Under the pieces are notes generated by a model. It saw nothing but the letters and a program-made list of their open reading frames with translations, was not told the DNA's origin and made no database searches. A program made the translations under genes and the position numbers. This document shows positions 24,784 through 32,765 of a stretch of 64,000 nt of DNA, piece after piece. The DNA is from an uncultured Elusimicrobiales bacterium (GTDB taxonomy: Bacteria; Elusimicrobiota; Elusimicrobia; Elusimicrobiales; Elusimicrobiaceae). Location: NCBI GenBank assembly GCA_944324115.1, contig CALUVB010000022.1, positions 62,001-126,000 of the forward strand. The letters are read 5' to 3'. Numbering within the stretch: position 1 is the stretch's first letter; every line of letters starts with the position of its first letter.

Positions 24784-26431
24784 ATTATCTGTACGCAATT
24801 TTGCCGTCATATCACAACTGGAATTTACCCCCCAACCCGGCTTAAACGTATTTACGGGAGAGACGGGGGCCGGGAAATCGGTGGCGATTTCTGCCTTAAG
24901 CTTTGCTTTAGGGGCGCGCGGTTCCATTTCATTAATAAAAGACGGGCAGGACCAGCTGGAAGTCTGCGCCGAATTTGACGCGCAGGCCCTTTCCCCGTCT
25001 TTGCATCAAAAATATGCCCCGGGAGAAAACCGCCTGCTTTTAATGCGCACCTTAGACCGAAAAGGAAAGAGCAAAGCGTTTATCAACCGACGCGCCGTAC
25101 CGGCGGCCGCATTGGCGGAAATAGGAAAAGAACTGGTAGACTTCCACGGACAGCATGAACATCAAAGCTTGCTGCGCCCGGAGATACAGCTGCAGTTGCT
25201 TGACCAATATGCCGGTTTGGAAGATTTGCGCCGCCAAACAGCCACAGCCTACCAACATTGGCGCCAGATACAAGAACGTTTGCAAGCCGCTCAAATGAAT
25301 GAGCAGGAAAAAGCACGGCTGCTGGACTTATACACCTTTCAATTACAAGAGATAGAAACCACAGCGCCCCAAGCCGGAGAAGACGCCGAACTGGAACAAA
25401 AACTACCCCAGCTTAAACACGCCGGACGCTTATCAGAGTTGGCAGGGCAAGCCTATCAAAGTTTATATGAAGACGAATGTTCCGCTACAGCCTTGTTGGG
25501 CAGAGCCATACGCCATGTACGGGAAATGGCAGATTTAGACGAACATATGGCTTCTTTGGCGGAAAAACTGGAGCAAACGGAGGTCTGTCTCTCAGACGCT
25601 TGTGCTGAACTGGGCGCCTATCAGAGCCGTCTGCAGGTGGATCCGCAAACATTGGATCAGCTGCTTAGCCGCCATGAAAAAATAAAACGGCTGAAATTAA
25701 AATACGGCCCTCAATTGACCGATGTCCTGCAAAAGGCGGAAACACTAAAAGAACAAATAGACAATTTACAAAATTCCCATTTGCATGAAGAAGAACTCCG
25801 CCATACATTGCAAAAAGCACGCACTGCGCTGGACAACCTCTGCGAAACTTTGCATACCCGGCGCGAGCAAGCCGCCCAAAAATTAGCCCAACGTCTTGTC
25901 AAAGAAATTACCCCCTTGGGGTTTCAAGGATTAGTTTTTGAAATTGCCGTGGAAATGGATCCGGAAAACCCCAGTCCAGCCGGTGCGGACCATGTAGAAT
26001 TTTTGTTCTCTCCCAACCCGGGGCAAGCGCCGCGTTCGTTGGCATTGGCTGCCTCCGGCGGGGAACTTTCCCGGGTTATGCTGGGGCTCAAAACAGTATT
26101 GGCGGGGCAAGTGCCGGTCATGGTATTTGACGAGGTGGACAGCGGCGTAGGCGGGCGCACAGCCGCCTTGGTAGGGGAAAAACTGCACGCCGTAGCCCAG
26201 GGCAGACAAGTATTATGCGTTACCCATTTGGCTTGCGTAGCAGCCTGCGCAAATGCTTTTTTCCATATAGAAAAAACCACTGACGGCAAAACAACAGAGG
26301 TTTCTTTGCGGGCGCTGCACGGAGAAGAAATCACCCGCGAATTGGCCCGCATGTTGGGCGCCGCTTCAGAAAAAGACCGCACCGCTTTGCAGCATGCGCA
26401 AGAAATGCGCCGCCGGGCTCAAAAAGCATAA
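24773..26431 (+). CDS. recN: DNA repair protein RecN
   Basis: This is a 552-residue SMC-like ATPase of double-strand break repair. The start at 24773 (MLHKLSVRNFAVIS) has GGGGAGAAC as ribosome-binding site inside nadK; the frame extends further upstream but within that gene. Walker A is TGETGAGKSV (about 32), the coiled coil runs about 160-390, and the C-terminal signature AASGGELSRVML (about 425) and Walker B VMVFDEVDSGVGG (about 450) follow. The nadK-recN order is common in bacteria. Confidence 0.95.
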   Translation: MLHKLSVRNFAVISQLEFTPQPGLNVFTGETGAGKSVAISALSFALGARGSISLIKDGQDQLEVCAEFDAQALSPSLHQKYAPGENRLLLMRTLDRKGKSKAFINRRAVPAAALAEIGKELVDFHGQHEHQSLLRPEIQLQLLDQYAGLEDLRRQTATAYQHWRQIQERLQAAQMNEQEKARLLDLYTFQLQEIETTAPQAGEDAELEQKLPQLKHAGRLSELAGQAYQSLYEDECSATALLGRAIRHVREMADLDEHMASLAEKLEQTEVCLSDACAELGAYQSRLQVDPQTLDQLLSRHEKIKRLKLKYGPQLTDVLQKAETLKEQIDNLQNSHLHEEELRHTLQKARTALDNLCETLHTRREQAAQKLAQRLVKEITPLGFQGLVFEIAVEMDPENPSPAGADHVEFLFSPNPGQAPRSLALAASGGELSRVMLGLKTVLAGQVPVMVFDEVDSGVGGRTAALVGEKLHAVAQGRQVLCVTHLACVAACANAFFHIEKTTDGKTTEVSLRALHGEEITRELARMLGAASEKDRTALQHAQEMRRRAQKA

Positions 26432-26541
26432 TTCTATTTTCCAATATAAAAGCAATTCTTTTCCTGTTCGCTTTTGATACAATATATTTGTTAACGGCAT
26501 AGGGAACGCCCCGGGCCGAATTTAATAAAAGGAGTAATCTT

Positions 26542-26862
26542 ATGGCTTGCAAAAACAAATGGTGGCCGCACAACTGGTTCTGCCTCAAGAGCTTATACTG
26601 GATTTTCGTGGCCTTGTTCTACTTTGTGCTCATTTACATGGTCTATGTGATTGTCGTTATGACTAGATCTCCGCTGTTAATGGGACTGGCATATTGGCAA
26701 AATGTGCTGTGGATGCTGTTTACCGGCTTAGGGTACATGCTGTCTTTGATAACTATAGCGACTATTTTAAAAACGCTTTACAAAATCAAACATGCGGTAG
26801 CCCCTTGCTGCTGCGAAGCTAAAAAAGAAGAAGTAGTTGTCGTGGCCAGCGAAGAAAAATAA
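26542..26862 (+). CDS. Small two-span membrane protein
   Basis: This 106-residue protein has a good ribosome-binding site (AAAGGAG). It has two hydrophobic helices (about 18-42 and 52-80), a Trp/Lys/Asn-rich N-terminus with a Cys at each end of the first segment, and a cytoplasm-like tail with a CCC cluster and a Lys/Glu-rich end. I know no family. It is monocistronic, being followed at once by a strong terminator. Confidence 0.7.
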   Translation: MACKNKWWPHNWFCLKSLYWIFVALFYFVLIYMVYVIVVMTRSPLLMGLAYWQNVLWMLFTGLGYMLSLITIATILKTLYKIKHAVAPCCCEAKKEEVVVVASEEK

Positions 26863-26870
26863 ATCTGCTG

Positions 26871-26899
26871 AAAGAAGGCGGCGCTATGCCGCCTTCTTT
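26871..26899 (+). terminator. Intrinsic terminator after the small membrane protein gene
   Basis: Perfect 12-bp stem (AAAGAAGGCGGC and complement, loop GCTAT) starting 8 bases past the stop. The ATG at 26886 lies in its loop and is therefore not the start of the next gene. Confidence 0.85.
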
Positions 26900-26921
26900 G
26901 TCAGAAACGCCGGAGTGTCGC

Positions 26922-28286
26922 ATGAAAAAAACTGTTGTTTTATGGGTATCCCTTTTTCTATTTTCTTTTTCTTTTGCAGAAACCGTTAAATTAAAAGACG
27001 GCACCTTTATTAGCGGTTCTATCCTTTCCCAAACCGAATATACCATTAACATGAGCACCGCATACGGACCGGCCGTCATCAACCAACGAGACGTGGAAGC
27101 CGTATTGCCGGACCAACACCGCATTTATTTAAAAGGCGGCACCCAGCTCATAGGCGTCATTTTGGACTTAGATGAATTTAATATGGTGCTGCAAACAGAT
27201 GAAGGCGTAGTGAATATTGACATGCCGCAAATCGTATCCGTGGAAATATACGATTATGACCAAGGCAAAGCCGCCCAGCAAGCGGTGGCAGCCCAACAAG
27301 TGCGCCAGCAGCAAGCCGCTCTGGAAGCGCAAACCGCCGTAAGCGGTGCGGCGGCAGCAAGCGCAGCCACGGAAGCGGCAGCGACCCAAGGCGGATTAAC
27401 CTTTGATGCAGATATTGAAAAAGTTTTTGACGTCAAAAAGCCAGAAATCGTCAACGGACAAGTACAAACCGTACAGGAAATATCCGCCGCAGAAATCCGT
27501 GCGCGCCGCGCTCAAATGAGCGAAGAAGAAGCCTTCCTGTCCGGCACCCCTGAAAAAGCCGACACTGAGGCCGCCATCGTACAAACGGCGCAAGCCGCGC
27601 GCAGCGGAAAATTGGAACAAGTCAAAAAAGCTCAGGCCAAACGCGCCCAACGCCCCAAAGACAGCCGTTTTGACAAATATTTTGCCATTACGGTGGGGGC
27701 GCAAATGAATGATTTGCAGTTGGATAATTCCGGTCAGCCGGGCTTTTCCGGCACAGATCCTTACGACGTAGGCGGTACGGGCGTACGCGCGGAAGCGGCA
27801 TTTTTGTGGCGGATAAAAAACAGCAATTTATGGTTAGGGCCGGCACTGGCTCTTGCCAATATTCCCAATGCTTCCTTTGATGACAAAGACCCCACCATTG
27901 AGGCAGACAACAAAAAAGCAGAAGCGGCCGTCTCGCCGCTTCCTTATCCTCCGGGGTCGGATTTGTCCGTACATACCAGCGGACAAGCCATTGACCTTAT
28001 GCTGAAAGCCAACTATTATTTCAATCCAGACGATTTGTTTTCCGTATATCTGACGGCTTCCGGCGGTTACCGCATGCTGTCATTAAATTACCGCGGCGTG
28101 ATACAGTCGCATACCATAGACGGCAACACGTTTATCGGGTCGGCTGGCATCGGGGTGGAAAGTCATTTTGACGATCTTATGTTGGGCCTGGAAGTACAAG
28201 AATTTTTCAGTCCCTATTCCGGCCAATTTAAAGACTCTGCAGCCGCCAATTTGGTAGCTTCCGTAAAATTCAGCTGGAAATTCTAA
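26922..28286 (+). CDS. Secreted protein with an N-terminal Sm-like segment and a C-terminal beta-barrel-like domain
   Basis: This is 454 residues from the ATG at 26922 (GGAGTG upstream), where a signal peptide begins (about 1-19, ending SFA). Residues about 22-110 form repeated beta segments with VKLKDGTFISGSIL and IYLKGGTQLIGVIL, the Sm-fold-like pattern found in some periplasmic proteins. Residues 110-235 are an Ala/Gln-rich coiled linker. From about 245 to the end there are alternating beta strands ending SVKFSWKF, whose terminal Phe is typical of an outer-membrane barrel. I cannot name a function. Its stop overlaps the next start (TAATG). Confidence 0.72.
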   Translation: MKKTVVLWVSLFLFSFSFAETVKLKDGTFISGSILSQTEYTINMSTAYGPAVINQRDVEAVLPDQHRIYLKGGTQLIGVILDLDEFNMVLQTDEGVVNIDMPQIVSVEIYDYDQGKAAQQAVAAQQVRQQQAALEAQTAVSGAAAASAATEAAATQGGLTFDADIEKVFDVKKPEIVNGQVQTVQEISAAEIRARRAQMSEEEAFLSGTPEKADTEAAIVQTAQAARSGKLEQVKKAQAKRAQRPKDSRFDKYFAITVGAQMNDLQLDNSGQPGFSGTDPYDVGGTGVRAEAAFLWRIKNSNLWLGPALALANIPNASFDDKDPTIEADNKKAEAAVSPLPYPPGSDLSVHTSGQAIDLMLKANYYFNPDDLFSVYLTASGGYRMLSLNYRGVIQSHTIDGNTFIGSAGIGVESHFDDLMLGLEVQEFFSPYSGQFKDSAAANLVASVKFSWKF

Positions 28287-29392
28287 TGCGTATTTTACTT
28301 TTGCCAAACAGCTTAAAAGGCTCTTTAAGCGCGCGCCAAACGGCGCGCGTTTTGGAATCGGTTCTCTCCCCGCGCCATTGTATAAAAAGCTTTCCTCTTT
28401 CCGACGGGGGAGATGGATTTATTGATTTCTTTAAAGCATTACACCCCAGCGCACGCCTCATTCACTTGCGCGCGAAAAATGCTTTTTTGAAAGAGAGAAA
28501 CACGTCTTACTTATGGCTGGAAAAAGAAAAAACAGCCGTAATAGAAACAGCCCGCATTTGCGGTTTGGCAACAGCTAAAAAAGAAGAACTCAATGTGCTG
28601 AAAGCTTCTTCCTTCGGCATCGGGCAGGCCATGGCGCACGCCCTGCGGCAGGGAGCAAAAAAAATATATATCGGGTTAGGCGGAGTGGCTTGCAACGACG
28701 CAGGGGCCGGCATTGCCCGTGCGTTGGGCGCTCTGTTTTGGGACCGAAAAAATCAGCCGCTTGCAGACGGAGCGAAACCGCTGTTGCAATTGGCGCGCAT
28801 AGAAACCGAAGCCGCCAAACGGCTTTTGCGCGGAGTAAAAATTTATGCTGTTGCAGATGTTGTCAATCCCATGCTGGGGCCGCAAGGCTCCGCCCGCGTA
28901 TTCGGCCCCCAAAAAGGCGCCACCCCCGCCCAAGTGCGTACGTTGGAAAAAGCCTTGCGCGTTTATGCGCGCGCCGTCAAAAACACGACCCATCGGGATA
29001 TCGCCCACACCCCCGGCACAGCCGCGGCGGGTGCGCTCTGCGCGGGACTGTACGGGCTGTTAGGGGCGAAGATTGTGTTCGGGGCGGATTTTATTAGACA
29101 GCATTTGCCGCTGGAGCGCTGGACTCAATGGGCGGAGCTGGTCATTACGGCAGAAGGGAAATTAGACGCCCAAACTTTCTTTGGCAAAGCTCCTTTAGCC
29201 GTGCTGAACTGCGCCGCCAAAAACAAAAAACCCGTCTTATTTATATGCGGCTCTTATGACGAGAAATCTCTAAGGAAGCTTCCGCACGGGCTGCGCCTCT
29301 CTGTTCTGTCTCTTGTGGATTTTGCCCCGCATCTTTCAGACTGCATAAAAAATCCAACACGTTATTTGCGCCGGGCACTTAAAAGATTCTAG
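28286..29392 (+). CDS. Glycerate kinase
   Basis: This 368-residue protein is of the GarK/GlxK glycerate kinase family, which phosphorylates D-glycerate with ATP. Signatures are LLPNSLKGSLSA at the N-terminus, PLSDGGDGFIDFF (about 36), SFGIGQAM (about 111), IGLGGVACNDAGAGIARALG (about 131-150), VADVVNPMLGPQGSARVFGPQKGA, and ITAEGKLDAQTFFGKAP near 290. It is translationally coupled to the upstream envelope gene. The stop is TAG and overlaps the converging prepilin gene by 4 bases. Confidence 0.93.
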   Translation: MRILLLPNSLKGSLSARQTARVLESVLSPRHCIKSFPLSDGGDGFIDFFKALHPSARLIHLRAKNAFLKERNTSYLWLEKEKTAVIETARICGLATAKKEELNVLKASSFGIGQAMAHALRQGAKKIYIGLGGVACNDAGAGIARALGALFWDRKNQPLADGAKPLLQLARIETEAAKRLLRGVKIYAVADVVNPMLGPQGSARVFGPQKGATPAQVRTLEKALRVYARAVKNTTHRDIAHTPGTAAAGALCAGLYGLLGAKIVFGADFIRQHLPLERWTQWAELVITAEGKLDAQTFFGKAPLAVLNCAAKNKKPVLFICGSYDEKSLRKLPHGLRLSVLSLVDFAPHLSDCIKNPTRYLRRALKRF

Positions 29393-29931
29393 AACGGTAA
29401 AATATAATACCGAGGCGTATCTTCTAGGCGCACGCCGCCCAAGGCTTTGCATAAACGCTCACGGGCGGGATCCAGGTTGGAATAACACCGCGGACTAGAC
29501 GAATCAAAAAACCAAACAAATACTATATTTTCATTTTCCCCAACTATATACAGGCGGGGTCTTCCGTTTTTACTAGCCAGATTATAGCTAGCTGTATTAT
29601 TTTTCTTAGTAGGACAATCTCCATCGGCATAAGCGTTGGAAAGACACGCCATGTCACTGGGCAAAGAAACGTCCAGCTCATTAAAGTCATAGCAATAGTC
29701 CCCATTACTCATAAGATAAAGTCGTTCCGCTTCTATAATACTACGCCCCAAGGGTAACAAAGACAACGCCTTGCTTTTTTGCACAGCCAACAGATATTGA
29801 GGCAAAGCTACCGCCGCCAATATGCCGATAATCAGCACTACCACCAACAGTTCAATTAATGTAAAACCGCTTCTTTTGCTTTTTAAGAAGTTTTTAGGAG
29901 AAAAGATACTTTTTTGATAGGTTTTGTCCAT
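29389..29931 (-). CDS. Type IV prepilin-like protein
   Basis: This is 180 residues from the ATG at 29931 (a TTG two codons upstream also opens the frame). The leader is long (about 20 residues, basic) before the peptidase site [19 protein letters not shown]. The globular domain resembles the short pilins or pseudopilins with a Cys pair near the C-terminus. It converges on and overlaps the glycerate kinase by 4 bases. Its upstream region holds an A12/T12 run (29946-29957). It is a second solitary prepilin, unlike the first beyond the N-terminal helix. Confidence 0.87.
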   Translation of the reverse strand: MDKTYQKSIFSPKNFLKSKRSGFTLIELLVVVLIIGILAAVALPQYLLAVQKSKALSLLPLGRSIIEAERLYLMSNGDYCYDFNELDVSLPSDMACLSNAYADGDCPTKKNNTASYNLASKNGRPRLYIVGENENIVFVWFFDSSSPRCYSNLDPARERLCKALGGVRLEDTPRYYILPF

Positions 29932-30034
29932 AGACAAATGCTATCAAAAAAAAAAAATAGGTCAAGGCGGTTTACGGCACGCAGTCACCGACATCTATAT
30001 CAAAGAATCACACAAGCCAAACAGCCGTTTTTTT

Positions 30035-30700
30035 CTACATTTCTTCAGAAAGAGCCGGTATTTGCAAAATTTCATATGGAGCATGCACCATATAAGCAGG
30101 AGTAAAAGAAGCCAGTTCCTGCTCCGTGCGGAAACCCCACGTCACCGCACATGCATCAACGCCGGCATTGCGGGCGGTTTGCATATCCACTTCAGAATCT
30201 CCTACATATAAGGTATCGGGCGCGGATACACCGGTTTGAGTAAAAATCTCTTGCACAAAAAGAGGATTCGGTTTCGTAGGCAATCCTTCCCGCTGCCCTA
30301 ATACCGCCGAGAAAGGGATTTGAGGAAAATAATGTGCCACCAATTCGCGGGTAGCTTCTTGATATTTATTGGAAGCCACCGCCAGCTTCAGCCCGCGTTG
30401 CTGCAGCTGGTCCAGCACGGTGCAAATGCCTTCATAGGGGCGGGTTAAATCGGTCCCGTGGGCATTGTAATACGGTACAAACAATTCCCGCACACGCAGT
30501 ATGTTTTCCGGAGTACGCGCCACAGCGGGCAAAGCCCGCTCAAACAGTTTATTAATGCCGTTTCCCACAAAACGCAAGTAAGCCGCTGTATCATGTAAAG
30601 GGAAATGCAATTTTTCCAAGGCCTGATTGGTTGCTGCGGCCAAATCGTCAATCGTATTTAATAAAGTGCCGTCTAAATCAAAAATAACTAGTTGTTTCAT
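30035..30700 (-). CDS. HAD-family phosphatase, phosphoglycolate phosphatase-like
   Basis: This is 221 residues from the ATG at 30700, with AGGGAAAC upstream. HAD motifs are IFDLDGTLLNT (nucleophile Asp, about residue 8), VASNKYQ (motif II, about 108), KPNP (motif III Lys, about 140) and YVGDSEVDMQTARNAG (motif IV, about 162). The alpha-helical cap is of the Gph/PGMB type. Phosphoglycolate is the likeliest substrate, but HAD specificity is hard to predict. It is separated from neighbours by gaps of roughly 100 and 200 bases. Confidence 0.88.
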   Translation of the reverse strand: MKQLVIFDLDGTLLNTIDDLAAATNQALEKLHFPLHDTAAYLRFVGNGINKLFERALPAVARTPENILRVRELFVPYYNAHGTDLTRPYEGICTVLDQLQQRGLKLAVASNKYQEATRELVAHYFPQIPFSAVLGQREGLPTKPNPLFVQEIFTQTGVSAPDTLYVGDSEVDMQTARNAGVDACAVTWGFRTEQELASFTPAYMVHAPYEILQIPALSEEM

Positions 30701-30849
30701 AATACGTTTCCCTATCCTGTCAGAAAAAAGATGCATATAAAATCTATTTATATTTTAGGATTTTTAGAAATAAAATAAGAACCACCCGCTCCACACCAGG
30801 CGTTTTAGATGCGGGGCGCGCCCTTCTGAAACAGCTACTTTAAAATAAA

Positions 30850-30878
30850 AAGGCGGGGCCTGCCAAAGGCCCCGCCTT
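30850..30878 (-). terminator. Intrinsic terminator after the alpha/beta hydrolase gene
   Basis: AAGGCGGGGCC/GGCCCCGCCTT stem, loop TGCCAAA, then TTTTATTTTA on the minus strand. It ends the long minus-strand gene run. Confidence 0.85.
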
Positions 30879-30896
30879 CCTATTTCTTCCAGTAAT

Positions 30897-31772
30897 TTAC
30901 AAATATTTCTTATAAAAATCCATCAGCCGCTGTTTGTATTCAAATCCGCCCACTTCGGCACATTTATTATGCTTGGCCCCGGGAACCAACCAGATTTCTT
31001 TGGGTTCTTTGGCGCATTTAAAAAGCAACTTAGCCTGCGCAGCAGGGACCAAACTGTCATAACGGCCATGAATAATAAATACAGGGCGGGGTGCAATCTT
31101 AGCAATATTATATTTCGGGCTGTAGTGTTCCGGATCCACCGCCAAATTACGCCGCACATAATGCAGCACCAACGGCAGCAAGGGAACATACACGGGGTTG
31201 ATCCAATGGCTTACAATCCGACGGAACGAATAATAAGACGCTTCTGATACCACGCATTTTATTTCCGGGTTTTGGGCCGCCTCACACAGAGCCGCCATGC
31301 CCCCCAAAGACAGCCCGTACAGGCCGATAGAAGCGCAGGCAAAAGGGCGGGTAGCTTTTAAAAAAGATAAAGCCGCCTGCAAATCTTTTACTTCCAAATA
31401 TCCAATAGAACTTGTCGTGCCGCTGCTTTCCCCGGAAGCGCGGAAGTCAAAATACATCAAATTGTACCCCAAATCATGCAAAAAATAGGTGTTTTTGAAT
31501 ATATCCCCGCGGTTCATGCCCCAGCCATGCATTAGAATAATCGTTTTTTCAGAAGCCGGATTGGGAATAAACCACCCTTTCAACAGCACGCCGTCTTCCG
31601 TCTTAAAATAAATATTTTCATAGGGCAGCTTATATTGGTCCGGCCAAACAGCAAGCGGGGTGCGTTTGGAAACAGGATGAAGCACTTTCTTGGCTGCGCG
31701 GGCGCAGCCCCACACAGTCAATAAGGAAAAAAGCAACAAAACAGCCAAAAGAATAAAAATAAGAGGAAGCAT
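30897..31772 (-). CDS. Membrane-anchored alpha/beta hydrolase
   Basis: This 291-residue protein has one N-terminal hydrophobic helix (about 3-25) and then an alpha/beta-hydrolase fold: ILMHGWGMNRGD (oxyanion region), YFDFRASGESSG, the nucleophile elbow LYGLSLGGMA (Ser about 160), HGRYDSLVPA (acid) and GAKHNKCAE (His). It resembles the YqkD/BAAT-like serine hydrolases attached to the envelope. Substrate unknown. It is the last gene of the glmM-pdxJ-glmS-nnrD run. Confidence 0.87.
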   Translation of the reverse strand: MLPLIFILLAVLLLFSLLTVWGCARAAKKVLHPVSKRTPLAVWPDQYKLPYENIYFKTEDGVLLKGWFIPNPASEKTIILMHGWGMNRGDIFKNTYFLHDLGYNLMYFDFRASGESSGTTSSIGYLEVKDLQAALSFLKATRPFACASIGLYGLSLGGMAALCEAAQNPEIKCVVSEASYYSFRRIVSHWINPVYVPLLPLVLHYVRRNLAVDPEHYSPKYNIAKIAPRPVFIIHGRYDSLVPAAQAKLLFKCAKEPKEIWLVPGAKHNKCAEVGGFEYKQRLMDFYKKYL

Positions 31773-31797
31773 AATTTTATTTTATAAAATATCCCTT

Positions 31798-32754
31798 TTA
31801 TCTTGCACGTCTGTGTTTCCGCCCGTCACGCAAAGGGACCGAAAGCGGCGCCTTGGACCCCGCACAGCCGCTTTGCAGCTGCATAAATGCGTGAGGCAGT
31901 TCGTCGGCCACTTCACTGGCCAACACACAGCGCGATGTTAATCTCTGCCCAGCCAAATCTCCGCACAATCCATGCAGATATACTCCGCAAACCGCCGCCT
32001 TGAGCGCCGTCTTATTGTCAAATCCTTCCGCACAGCCCAACTGCGCCCACAAACCGGCGATAAACCCTGCCAACGTATCGCCGCTGCCGGCTTTGGCTAA
32101 AGCCGGCCCGCCAGTGGTATTGACATATATTTTTTCCCCGTCTGTCACTACCGTATGATAGCCTTTCAGCAAACTTACGCCCCCCGTCAAAGCGCTTAAC
32201 TCCCTGGCATAAGCAATACGCACTTGTTCTTCATCAGAAGACTTCTTGCCCAGCAAACGCTGCATTTCCCCCGGGTGCGGCGTACAAATCACCGGGAAAC
32301 GGCCCCGTATACTTTTGGCCCCATGCCGGCTGCCGGCCAGTGCGTTCAAGGCATCGGCATCAACTACAGCCGGGAGCCGATTGCTGTTAAGAAAAGGGAG
32401 AATAAATGCCGATTGGGCCAACCCGGGACCAATCAATATTAATGAGGGAGAAAATTCCTTTATGAATTTGCGCACAACAGGCAAAGCGCTGCGGGCAATT
32501 TGCCCGTTCTTTTCCGGCAAAGGCAGCGTCAGCATCTCCGGCAAGGCGGCCGCGGCGGTGCTTTGGCGGCTTTTGGGCAAAGCCAATACAGCCAGGCCGG
32601 CTCCTGTTTTTAATACGGCACGCGCACACAATATGCCGGCACCGGCCATTTTTTCCGATCCGGCAATGATCAGCACCCGCCCAAACGTGCCTTTATGGGC
32701 CCGCCGGGGGCGTTTAGGAAGGAAGGAAAGCACTTGGCGCCGCGTAATGCGCAT
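31798..32754 (-). CDS. nnrD: ADP-dependent (S)-NAD(P)H-hydrate dehydratase
   Basis: This 318-residue protein of the ribokinase-like carbohydrate kinase fold repairs hydrated NAD(P)H. Signatures are HKGTFGRVLIIAGSEKMAGA near the N-terminus, ICTPHPGEMQRLLG (about 155) and the catalytic GGPALAKAGSGDTLAGFIAG (about 215-234). Only the dehydratase domain is present; the NnrE epimerase half often fused in front is absent. The C-terminus after about 290 is a short basic extension. It lies 12 bases after glmS. Confidence 0.92.
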   Translation of the reverse strand: MRITRRQVLSFLPKRPRRAHKGTFGRVLIIAGSEKMAGAGILCARAVLKTGAGLAVLALPKSRQSTAAAALPEMLTLPLPEKNGQIARSALPVVRKFIKEFSPSLILIGPGLAQSAFILPFLNSNRLPAVVDADALNALAGSRHGAKSIRGRFPVICTPHPGEMQRLLGKKSSDEEQVRIAYARELSALTGGVSLLKGYHTVVTDGEKIYVNTTGGPALAKAGSGDTLAGFIAGLWAQLGCAEGFDNKTALKAAVCGVYLHGLCGDLAGQRLTSRCVLASEVADELPHAFMQLQSGCAGSKAPLSVPLRDGRKHRRAR

Positions 32755-32765
32755 ACGCCCTCCGT

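Noticed and set aside
26886-26921. Upstream start for the envelope protein gene at 26886
   Set aside because: That ATG lies in the loop of a strong terminator and would add a non-signal sequence before a clear signal peptide at 26922.
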